Below, one piece after another: positions 1 to 5,298 of a DNA stretch of 6,600 nucleotides. Location: positions 3,698-10,297 of the forward strand of contig DKVN01000105.1 of the NCBI GenBank assembly GCA_002491225.1, in the 5' to 3' direction. Each line of letters starts with the position of its first letter. Positions within the stretch are counted from its first letter, which is position 1. The position numbers were made by a program, and so were the translations under genes. The stretch comes from Faecalibacterium sp. UBA7177. GTDB taxonomy: Bacteria > Bacillota > Clostridia > Oscillospirales > Ruminococcaceae. Below the pieces are notes generated by a model. That model worked only from the letters and a program-made list of their open reading frames with translations. It made no database searches and was not told where the DNA came from.

Positions 1-2220
1 GACCTGGCCCGCCACGGCTTTTCGGTGAGCACCGCCAAGGCCGCCGCCCCCGCGCCCGGCCTGGTGGCGGTGGGGGCGGGGCACCTCTCGGGCGGGGTGG
101 AACTGCCCTTTGCCAAGTACGCCATCTTCACCAGCCGCCGACACGACCAGACGGTCAAAAAACCGGCCCGGCCCAAAAACAAAAACGCCCTCTCCAGCCT
201 CTCGGACATCGCGCCGGGGGACTATGTGGTGCACCAGAACCACGGCATCGGCCTCTACGCGGGCATCCAGCGGCTGGACCTGCACGGGGTGGTCAAGGAT
301 TATCTCAAGATCACCTATGAAAAGGGGGACGTCTTATATGTGCCGGTGACCCAGCTCGACCTTTTGAGCCGGTACACCGCCCCCGGCGACTCGGATCGGG
401 TCAGGCTGGCAAAGCTGGGCGGCACCGAGTGGGTCAAGACCCGCCGCAAGGTGAAGGCCGCCGCCCAGGAGATGGCCCAGGAGCTGATCGCCCTTTACGC
501 CAAACGGCGGCAGGCAAAGGGCACCGCCTTCCCGGAGGACGGCGAGTGGCAGCGGGATTTTGAGGCCCGGTTCGAGTACGACGAGACCGACGACCAGCTG
601 CGCAGCGCCGCCGAGATCAAGCGGGACATGGAAAAGCCCTGGCCGATGGACCGGCTGCTCTGCGGGGACGTGGGGGTGGGCAAGACCGAGGTGGCCCTGC
701 GGGCGATCTTCAAGTGCGTGATGGGCGGCAAGCAGTGCGCCCTGCTGGCCCCCACCACCCTGCTGGCCTGGCAGCACTACAACACCCTGCTGGCCCGGAT
801 GGAGGCCTTCCCGGTCAAGATCGGGCTGCTGAGCCGGTTTCGCACCGCCAAGCAGCAGAAGGAGACGCTGGCCGGGCTGGCCGCCGGGTCGGTGGACATC
901 GTGGTGGGCACCCACCGGCTGCTCTCGAAGGACGTGCGCTTCCGCGACCTCGGCCTCGTGGTCATCGACGAGGAGCAGCGGTTTGGGGTGCGGCACAAGG
1001 AAAAGCTGAAGGAAACCTTTGTGGGGGTGGATATGCTGACCCTCTCGGCCACCCCGATCCCCCGCACCCTCAACATGGCGCTGAGCGGCATCCGGGACAT
1101 GAGCACCATCGAGGAGCCCCCGATGGAGCGCCAGCCCATCGAGACCTACGTGCTCGAATATGATGAGAACATCCTCGCTGAGGCGCTCAAAAAGGAGCTG
1201 GCCCGGGGCGGGCAGGTCTACTACCTGCACAACCGGGTCGAGAGCCTGGCCGCCTGCGCCGACAAGGTGGCCCGCATGGCCCCCGGCGCGCGGGTGGGCA
1301 CCGCCCACGGCCAGATGAGCGAGGAGGAGCTGTCGGCGGTCTGGCAGCAGCTGCTGGACGGCGAGATCGACATCCTGGTCTGCACCACCCTGATCGAGAC
1401 CGGGGTGGACGTGCGCAACTGCAACACCCTCATCATCGAGGACGCCGACCGGATGGGGCTGGCCCAGCTTTACCAGATCCGGGGCCGGGTGGGGCGCTCG
1501 GGCCGCAAGGCGTATGCCTACTTCACCTTCCGGCGGGACAAGGTCCTCACCGACGTGGCCGCCAAGCGCCTCTCGGCCATCCGGGAGTTTACCAGCTTCG
1601 GGTCGGGCTTTCGCATCGCGATGCGGGACTTACAGATCCGCGGCGCGGGCAACCTGCTGGGCCACAGCCAGCATGGGCACATGGAGGCGGTGGGGTACGA
1701 ATTATATGTCAAGCTGCTCAACCAGGCCATCGCGGCCGAAAAGGGAGAGGAGGCCCCGCCGGACAAGGCCGACTGCCTGGTGGACATTGCGGTGGACGCC
1801 TACATCCCCGAGCAGTACATCCCGGACGCCGCCGGGCGGATCGAGGCCTACAAGCGGATCGCCGCCATCACCAATGCCGAGGACGCCTCGGACGTGCTGG
1901 ACGAGCTGATCGACCGGTACGGCGAGCCGCCCGAGAGCGTCTCGGGGCTTGTGGACATCTCGCTGGCCCGGGTGGCGGCCGCGGCGGCCGGCATCAACGA
2001 AATCGGCCAAAAGCAGGATTCGCTGCTCTTTTACACCGAGGCGCTCAAGGCCGCCTGGCTGCGGCCGCTGCTGGCGGCCCTGCCCGGCCGGGTGAGTCTG
2101 AGCACCAGCGGCCGCCCCTGCGTGCAGGTGCGGCAGGCCCCCGGCGAAAAGCCGCTGGATACCCTGCGTCTGGTGCTGGAGCAGCTGGGGCATTGCAAAA
2201 CCGGCGCGTCGGCCTTATAA
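1..2220 (+). CDS. mfd: Transcription-repair coupling factor Mfd (5' end missing)
   Basis: Mfd is a cytoplasmic DNA translocase that removes RNA polymerase stalled at lesions and recruits the UvrABC excision machinery. The frame is open from base 1, so the N-terminal part (UvrB-like region) lies outside the window; 739 codons remain of a family length near 1150. Counting codons from base 1, the RNA-polymerase-interacting CarD-like domain spans about 69-125 (GDYVVHQNHGIG, then KDYLKITYEKGD and LYVPV). Helicase motifs follow: Walker A GDVGVGKTE (about 222-230), DEEQ (323-326), SATPIPRT (349-356), and motifs V/VI with TLIETGVD and QIRGRVGRSG (to about 501). The RecG-like TRG region comes next (FGSGFRIAMRDLQIRGAGNLLG), then the C-terminal TRCF domain from about 591. 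All catalytic motifs are intact. The motif Ia region reads LLAWQHY where LAQQHY is usual, a minor departure. The TAA stop lies inside a promoter -10 box for the next gene. Confidence 0.97.
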   Translation, partial: DLARHGFSVSTAKAAAPAPGLVAVGAGHLSGGVELPFAKYAIFTSRRHDQTVKKPARPKNKNALSSLSDIAPGDYVVHQNHGIGLYAGIQRLDLHGVVKDYLKITYEKGDVLYVPVTQLDLLSRYTAPGDSDRVRLAKLGGTEWVKTRRKVKAAAQEMAQELIALYAKRRQAKGTAFPEDGEWQRDFEARFEYDETDDQLRSAAEIKRDMEKPWPMDRLLCGDVGVGKTEVALRAIFKCVMGGKQCALLAPTTLLAWQHYNTLLARMEAFPVKIGLLSRFRTAKQQKETLAGLAAGSVDIVVGTHRLLSKDVRFRDLGLVVIDEEQRFGVRHKEKLKETFVGVDMLTLSATPIPRTLNMALSGIRDMSTIEEPPMERQPIETYVLEYDENILAEALKKELARGGQVYYLHNRVESLAACADKVARMAPGARVGTAHGQMSEEELSAVWQQLLDGEIDILVCTTLIETGVDVRNCNTLIIEDADRMGLAQLYQIRGRVGRSGRKAYAYFTFRRDKVLTDVAAKRLSAIREFTSFGSGFRIAMRDLQIRGAGNLLGHSQHGHMEAVGYELYVKLLNQAIAAEKGEEAPPDKADCLVDIAVDAYIPEQYIPDAAGRIEAYKRIAAITNAEDASDVLDELIDRYGEPPESVSGLVDISLARVAAAAAGINEIGQKQDSLLFYTEALKAAWLRPLLAALPGRVSLSTSGRPCVQVRQAPGEKPLDTLRLVLEQLGHCKTGASAL

Positions 2221-2221
2221 T
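2193..2221 (+). promoter_or_regulatory. Sigma-A-type promoter overlapping the mfd stop codon
   Basis: TTGCAA at 2193-2198 (-35), a 17-bp spacer and a perfect TATAAT at 2216-2221 (-10) match the vegetative promoter consensus with optimal spacing. The -10 box contains the TAA stop of mfd (2218-2220). Predicted transcription start is near 2228, about 70 nt before the lipoprotein ATG. It would let the lipoprotein gene be transcribed independently of mfd. The match and spacing are visible; activity is inferred. Confidence 0.65.
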
Positions 2222-2239
2222 AGGGGAATGGACTAAAGC

Positions 2240-2267
2240 GGCGGCGTCCCGAACAGGAACGGCCGCC
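2240..2267 (+). other. Hairpin in the leader between mfd and the lipoprotein gene
   Basis: GGCGGC (2240-2245) pairs with GCCGCC (2262-2267), and GTCC (2246-2249) continues the stem with GGAAC (2256-2260) through single-base bulges, leaving the loop CGAACA. There is no T-run after it, so it is unlikely to be an ordinary intrinsic terminator. It lies in the predicted 5' leader of the lipoprotein mRNA and might stabilise that RNA or weakly terminate mfd transcripts. Function unknown. Confidence 0.35.
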
Positions 2268-2297
2268 CCGCATAAATCGGGAAAGGAAACAACGATC

Positions 2298-3353
2298 ATG
2301 AAGACAAAACATTTTGCGGCGTTGGCCCTGGCCGCGCTGATGCTGGCGGCACTGCTGACCGGCTGCACCTTCAAGACCCCTGCCTCGGTGGGCAGCGTGG
2401 GCGGGGTGGAGATCCCCGCCGGGCTCTACCTGCTGCTGCAGTACAACGCCTACGGCGCGGCCAATGACCTGACCGACGAGGAGGACGTGCTCGGCGCGAC
2501 CCTGACGGTGGACGAGGAGGAGCTCACCGGGCGGGACTATGTGGCCCGCGAGACCCTCGCGGCGGTGGAACGGTACGCCGCGGTCGAGACCCTCTTTGCC
2601 GAGCTGGGCGGCACCCTGACCGAGGACGAGCAGGCCTACGCCGACAGCTACGCCGAAACCCTGTGGGAAAACTCGCAGGATCAGCTCTCGGCCAACGGCA
2701 TCGGGCTTGCCTCGCTCAAGCTTTGGATGCAGTACAACGCCAAAGAGGGCAAGCTGCTCGAGCTGATGTACGGCCCCGAGGGCAGCGAGCCGGTGTCGGA
2801 CGCCGAGCTGACCAGCTTTATCGGGGAGAACTATGTCCACGGCAGCTACCTGGCCCTGCCGCTGCTCGACTATTCCACCTACACGGTGGTGGACGAGGAG
2901 GGGGACGCCAAGGTCACCGCCATCGCCGAGCAGATCCGGGACGGGCGCGAGGCGGGCGAGAAGTGGAGCGCCCTTGCCGCCGAGTACCTGCCCGAGGCCT
3001 ACGAGCTGCTGAACCAGAGTTTTGACACTGCCAACGCGGACAGCGCGGTGGGCACCCTGCTGGCCCCCGCCAGCCAGCTGGCCCAGTACGGCGAAGAGAC
3101 CCGGAACGCCCTGCTCGCTGCCAAGCCCGGCGAGATCGTGATCGTGGACACCGGGATGAGCCGGATGGTCTGCGAGGTGCAACAGGTGCTGGGGGAGGAT
3201 GTGACCCTCGACGACCTGCGCAGCTCGGCGCTTTCCGAGATGAAGCAGGAGGAGCTGGACGCCGCCCTCACCGAGCGGGGCGCGGGGCTGGAGCACGCCC
3301 TTGACCAGAGCGCGATGAACCGCTACAGCGCCAAAAATATCAAGGAAGACTGA
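2298..3353 (+). CDS. Exported SurA/PrsA-like foldase lipoprotein, probably without isomerase activity
   Basis: The 351-residue protein starts at ATG 2298, with GGGAAAGGAA (2279-2288) just upstream. Residues 1-23 form a lipoprotein signal: MKTKH, a hydrophobic stretch and the lipobox LTGC with Cys23 as the lipidated residue, so the mature protein should sit on the outer face of the membrane. Layout resembles SurA/PrsA: a short N-terminal strand (VGSVGGVEIPAGLYLLL, about 31-47), a helical, acidic chaperone-like region (about 60-175), and a parvulin-like region (about 178-298) with the family's usual landmarks KVTAIAEQIRDGREAGEKWSALA and LLAAKPGEIVIVDTG. The histidines normally found in the SH(I/L) and GYH elements are absent (HGSYLALP and GMSRMVCEV occupy those places). 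It follows mfd and is likely read mainly from the promoter at 2193-2221. Assignment to the foldase group is by architecture and context; a general surface lipoprotein is the alternative. Confidence 0.75.
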   Translation: MKTKHFAALALAALMLAALLTGCTFKTPASVGSVGGVEIPAGLYLLLQYNAYGAANDLTDEEDVLGATLTVDEEELTGRDYVARETLAAVERYAAVETLFAELGGTLTEDEQAYADSYAETLWENSQDQLSANGIGLASLKLWMQYNAKEGKLLELMYGPEGSEPVSDAELTSFIGENYVHGSYLALPLLDYSTYTVVDEEGDAKVTAIAEQIRDGREAGEKWSALAAEYLPEAYELLNQSFDTANADSAVGTLLAPASQLAQYGEETRNALLAAKPGEIVIVDTGMSRMVCEVQQVLGEDVTLDDLRSSALSEMKQEELDAALTERGAGLEHALDQSAMNRYSAKNIKED

Positions 3354-3387
3354 TCGCCTGTTGGAAGGTTTTTTGAAGGTTGAAGCG

Positions 3388-3612
3388 AAGGCCCGCACCG
3401 CCCCACACCGGACGGGGCGGCGAGATGAGAAAACAAAGGGCCCGAAGGGCCTGCGCAGCACCGCAAATTCGCTGTGCGGCCGCAGCTGCAAGGAAGAAAA
3501 TCGCCGCACTCCTTGGTGGAATGCAAGATTTGATGACGCAGCAGATGCGGCCGCACAGGTAGAATTTGCGGCTTTGTTTTCTTGTCTCACCGCCCCGGAT
3601 GGGGCGGGCCTT
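3388..3612. repeat. Long imperfect inverted repeat (about 225 bp), unknown element or structured RNA
   Basis: Two arms pair across a central loop of about 48 nt (3490-3537). Perfect blocks are AAGGCCCGC 3388-3396 with 3604-3612; GGGGCGG 3414-3420 with CCGCCCC 3590-3596; GAAAACAAAG 3429-3438 with 3572-3581; CCGCAAATTC 3461-3470 with 3562-3571; CTGTGCGGCCGCA 3472-3484 with 3546-3558; and GCTGC 3485-3489 with 3538-3542. In the stretch between the second and third blocks, two of three differences become G-U pairs in a + strand RNA (3426 with 3584, 3427 with 3583). The left arm carries an extra internal hairpin, GGCCC-GAA-GGGCC (3439-3451), absent from the right arm. Each arm can also form its own CCGCCCC/GGGGCGG hairpin. 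AAGGA (3490-3494) can pair with TCCTT (3510-3514) in the loop. No transposase, clear target duplication or convincing reading frame is present. It could be a non-autonomous mobile repeat, a structured RNA or an mRNA stability element. Confidence 0.8.
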
Positions 3613-3623
3613 GCTGTTCTGTT

Positions 3624-3645
3624 GGGTGTCCCTGCGGGGACGCCC
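3624..3645 (+). other. Hairpin with a UNCG-type tetraloop
   Basis: GGGTGTCCC (3624-3632) pairs with GGGACGCCC (3637-3645) through nine pairs, one of them a T-G wobble, closed by a C(UGCG)G loop, a member of the very stable UNCG tetraloop class. The wobble and the tetraloop both make sense only for a + strand transcript. No T-run follows, so termination is unlikely; a leader or processing element for the downstream gene pair is possible. Confidence 0.5.
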
Positions 3646-3646
3646 C

Positions 3647-3669
3647 GACCCGGCCCGGATGGCCCGGTC
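3647..3669 (+). other. Second leader hairpin directly upstream of the ribosome-binding site
   Basis: GACC-C-GGCC (3647-3655) pairs with GGCC-C-GGTC (3661-3669) around a central C-C mismatch, with the loop CGGAT. It ends 2 nt before the AAAGGAG ribosome-binding site (3672-3678). It may hold that site open or compete with ribosome loading. No ligand-binding riboswitch class was recognised. Confidence 0.4.
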
Positions 3670-3671
3670 AG

Positions 3672-3678
3672 AAAGGAG
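3672..3678 (+). promoter_or_regulatory. Ribosome-binding site fixing the start of the zinc-ribbon gene
   Basis: AAAGGAG lies 8 nt before ATG 3687, the spacing expected for efficient initiation. It selects this ATG over in-frame upstream alternative start codons from 3582 and over the ATG two codons later at 3693. Confidence 0.8.
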
Positions 3679-3686
3679 CGACCGCC

Positions 3687-4457
3687 ATGCTGATGCGCTG
3701 CGAGGGCTGCGGCAGGATGTTCGATTATGAAAAGAACGACGGGGTCTGCCCCGGCTGCGGGCGGTTCTGCCAGAACCCGGATCTTTCCGACTCCTCCGGC
3801 GCTGATGGGCCCGGCGGGACATCTGGATCCGGGCCCGCCGCGGCTGCCGGGGCGGACGCGGCCGCGCAAACCGGCTCGAACGCCGTGGTCTGGCCGGTTC
3901 TTTTTCTGCTGCTGGCCCTGCTCTGGGCCGGGGTGATGGTGGGAGGCTTTTGGCTGCTGCGCCGCCAGCAGGCCAGCCTGCCCGCGCGGGCGGCCTTTGC
4001 CTCCCCGGTGGCGGACGAGGTGTCCGGCGGCTTTCGCTGCCGGGGCCGCGCGATCGCGGTGACCGGGGCCGAGCTGCTGCGTGACTGCCGCGCCGGGCTG
4101 CCCGAGGGCGGCTGCCTTGTGCGGGTGGGCCTGCGGCTGGACGAGACCGCCTGGCAGGAGAACGCGGACTGCTTTTACCTGCAAAGCGGCGGCTGCTTTT
4201 ACCAGGCATCGGACAGCTACGCGCTCGAGCAGATCTACCCCGCCCTGGCCCGCACCGCGCTGGACGAGTACGAGCTGCAATCCCCCGAGGCGGTCGAAGG
4301 CTGGCTCTACTTTGCGCTGCCCGAGCCGCCCGCCGATGCCGCCCTCTATCTGGAGCAGGCCGTCGGCTACGGCGGGGAGCGCCGGGTGAGCGGCGCGGCC
4401 GTTTGCCCGCTGCGTTTTGTGGAGGCTGATGCGGAAGGAGGCGACGGGGATGCGTGA
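3687..4457 (+). CDS. Zinc-ribbon, single-pass membrane protein with a DUF4352-like C-terminal domain
   Basis: The 256-residue protein has three parts. Residues 1-30 are a zinc ribbon with C5xxC8 and C21xxC24 as likely ligands, plus C28. An Ala/Gly/Ser-rich linker follows (about 35-65). One membrane segment spans about 67-91 (VVWPVLFLLLALLWAGVMVGGFWLL). The remaining 165 residues look beta-rich (GGCLVRVGLRLDE ... VEGWLYFALPEPPADAALYLEQ) in the manner of DUF4352/Ig-like domains, though that match is by eye. Six cysteines fall in this domain (118, 134, 143, 162, 170, 240), an even number that would allow three disulphides if it is outside the cell. Topology is not certain, because Arg92-Arg93 flank the C-terminal side of the membrane segment. 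The gene's last 8 bases overlap the next gene, so the two are probably co-translated. No clear promoter was found just upstream. Function unknown. Confidence 0.85.
   Translation: MLMRCEGCGRMFDYEKNDGVCPGCGRFCQNPDLSDSSGADGPGGTSGSGPAAAAGADAAAQTGSNAVVWPVLFLLLALLWAGVMVGGFWLLRRQQASLPARAAFASPVADEVSGGFRCRGRAIAVTGAELLRDCRAGLPEGGCLVRVGLRLDETAWQENADCFYLQSGGCFYQASDSYALEQIYPALARTALDEYELQSPEAVEGWLYFALPEPPADAALYLEQAVGYGGERRVSGAAVCPLRFVEADAEGGDGDA
4435..4441 (+). promoter_or_regulatory. Ribosome-binding site inside the preceding gene, fixing the start at 4450
   Basis: AAGGAGG, nearly the full anti-Shine-Dalgarno complement, sits 8 nt before ATG 4450 and within the 3' end of the zinc-ribbon gene. It argues for 4450 rather than the in-frame ATG at 4429 or TTG at 4417, which lie upstream of it. 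The arrangement suggests translational coupling. Confidence 0.85.
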
Positions 4458-4962
4458 CCGGAATACCGCGCTGCACGGACGATTTTGGAAGCTCGCCTGC
4501 GGGGCGATGGCGGCTGTGCTGCTGCTGACCCTGATCGGCTGGTGCGTCGCCCTCGGGCAGGAGGGCCGCGCGCCGCTCTGCTGGCTTCGCTGCGAAACGC
4601 CGCCCGCCGCCCGCCTTGTCGAGCCGCCCGCGGGGGAGGCGGATTACGGCATCCACACCCAAAGCGGCTTTTATGAGCTGGATTTCACCCTGCGCAATGA
4701 GGGGGAGCGGGCCCTTGTGCTCTACGATTACGCGCTGCAGTACGAGGCCAGCCAGCGCGACGCCTCGGCCTGGGATGCGTCCGGCAACACCCCGCTGCTC
4801 GCCCCCGTGCCGGTGCTGCCGGCCGGGCAGACGGCGCGCTTCACCCGGACGATCGAGGTGTGGGGGATCTCCAGCCCCGAGGACGCCTTTCCCCTGACCG
4901 TGCGCTATCAGACCTATGAGGATGACCTGCTCATCGGGCAGGTCGAATTGGCCGGGGAGTGA
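4450..4962 (+). CDS. Membrane-anchored protein with a small beta-sandwich-like domain
   Basis: The 170-residue product starts with a charged N-terminus (MRDRNTALHGRFWK) and one hydrophobic segment at about 15-36 (LACGAMAAVLLLTLIGWCVALG). This looks like an uncleaved signal anchor with the rest outside the cell: positive charges lie on the N-terminal side. No lipobox is seen. Just outside the membrane is C44-W-L-R-C48. The remainder has alternating strands typical of Ig-like accessory domains: FYELDFTLRNEGERALVLYDYALQY (about 74-98), LPAGQTARFTRTIEVW (about 123-138), then FPLTVRYQTY (about 147-156). The RNEGE and LPAGQ turns recall extracellular domains that describe 'long-range' beta strands in DUF4352/FxLYD-type folds, but no family can be named firmly. 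It overlaps the zinc-ribbon gene by 8 bp (ATGCGTGA contains both start and stop) and is followed by a strong terminator, so it is the last gene of the unit. A partnership with the upstream protein is inferred. Confidence 0.82.
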   Translation: MRDRNTALHGRFWKLACGAMAAVLLLTLIGWCVALGQEGRAPLCWLRCETPPAARLVEPPAGEADYGIHTQSGFYELDFTLRNEGERALVLYDYALQYEASQRDASAWDASGNTPLLAPVPVLPAGQTARFTRTIEVWGISSPEDAFPLTVRYQTYEDDLLIGQVELAGE

Positions 4963-5012
4963 GGGGCCAACCCGCCCCGGCAAGGGGCCCATATAGCCCT
5001 ATAGAAAGCAAC

Positions 5013-5052
5013 GCCCCCGCACCCTTTTTTTGAGGGGTGCGGGGGCATTTTT
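5013..5052 (+). terminator. Strong rho-independent terminator after the two-gene unit
   Basis: GCCCCCGCACCC (5013-5024) pairs perfectly over 12 bp with GGGTGCGGGGGC (5035-5046), followed by A and TTTTTCTTTCT. The stem can extend two pairs into the loop (T5025-G5034, T5026-A5033). The loop itself contains most of a seven-T run, which is unusual but harmless. It starts 50 nt after the stop codon at 4962 and separates the unit from the MATE gene. Nothing comparable follows the stem on the opposite strand, so it is judged one-directional. Confidence 0.93.
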
Positions 5053-5112
5053 CTTTCTCTGTGATGCGTTGGTGCCGCGTCTCTTCCGTTTGTGTGTCCC
5101 ATACAAAAACAG

Positions 5113-5124
5113 AAATTAAAATTT
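5113..5124. promoter_or_regulatory. AT-rich perfect dyad upstream of the MATE promoter
   Basis: AAATT-AA-AATTT is a perfect 12-bp dyad in an A/T-rich island (about 5101-5131) that stands out from the surrounding GC-rich DNA. It ends 22 bp before the -35 box at 5147, a position suitable for an UP element or an operator. With only one copy visible, either reading is tentative. Confidence 0.25.
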
Positions 5125-5146
5125 GGTAAAACCGCTCAAAATCCTC

Positions 5147-5175
5147 TTGCAATTCGGGGCGCAAAGGGATAGAAT
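5147..5175 (+). promoter_or_regulatory. Sigma-A-type promoter for the MATE transporter gene
   Basis: TTGCAA at 5147-5152, a 17-bp spacer and TAGAAT at 5170-5175 form a good vegetative promoter. Predicted start is near 5182, giving a leader of about 117 nt. The -35 hexamer and spacer length are the same as in the promoter at 2193-2221. A/T-rich DNA just upstream could act as an UP element. Confidence 0.6.
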
Positions 5176-5181
5176 AGGGGT

Positions 5182-5298
5182 TCGTTCGGGTGGGGTCTGC
5201 GCAAGGCCGCTCTTCGCAGGGTTCGCTCTCGGTAAGAAGGCCAAGCTCCGCGGCCGCCCCGCCCGGCGCATTGAGAGGGAAAGAGGGAAATCGGAACC
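5182..5298 (+). other. Structured 5' leader of the MATE gene
   Basis: Beyond the predicted transcription start this leader can form a stem CTGCG-c-AAG (5197-5205) with CTT-CGCAG (5212-5219). A longer-range pairing, CTCTC (5226-5230) with GAGAG (5273-5277), encloses a GC-rich segment with GGCC/GGCC pairing (5239-5242 with 5252-5255). The long-range stem ends just before the likely ribosome-binding site GAGGG (5283-5287). No known riboswitch consensus was recognised and no upstream open reading frame is convincing. Confidence 0.3.

Noticed and set aside
334..1308. Minus-strand frame of 324 codons inside mfd
   Set aside because: Antisense to conserved helicase motifs; composition dominated by Gly, Leu, His and Pro; a shadow of the mfd codon pattern.
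3357..3374. Terminator after the lipoprotein gene (CCT ... AGG followed by TTTTTT)
   Set aside because: Only three base pairs form before the T-run, too weak for intrinsic termination.
3364..3381. Direct repeat GAAGGTT (3364-3370 and 3375-3381) as a target-site duplication
   Set aside because: Both copies lie on the same side of the inverted repeat, and no matching copy is found on the other side.
3380..3562. Possible small basic protein of 60 codons in the intergenic gap
   Set aside because: It lies across the left arm and loop of the inverted repeat, lacks a Shine-Dalgarno sequence and has repeat-derived Arg/Ala composition.
3388..3612. 6S RNA as an identity for the inverted repeat
   Set aside because: Size and overall rod shape fit, but I see no promoter-like central bubble in the right place, no clear promoter of its own and no terminator T-run.
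2031..4280. Very long open frame on the minus strand (about 749 codons)
   Set aside because: It runs antisense to three well-supported genes and across the inverted repeat. Its product is rich in Arg, Gly, Pro and Ala with no domain, as expected for antisense frames in GC-rich DNA.
3340..4992. Long minus-strand frame (about 550 codons)
   Set aside because: The translation is low-complexity Arg/Pro/Ser and antisense to the two membrane-protein genes; no ribosome-binding site or family match.
4963..5003. Small dyads GGGGC/GCCCC and TATAG-CC-CTATA before the terminator
   Set aside because: Short stems, one with a two-base loop, next to a far stronger terminator; no independent role is supported.
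4931..5164. Small minus-strand frame with a protein-like N-terminus (FERFYQILISVFVW)
   Set aside because: It would begin at TTG without a ribosome-binding site and read straight through the strong terminator hairpin. The plausible composition comes from the AT-rich upstream region of the MATE promoter.
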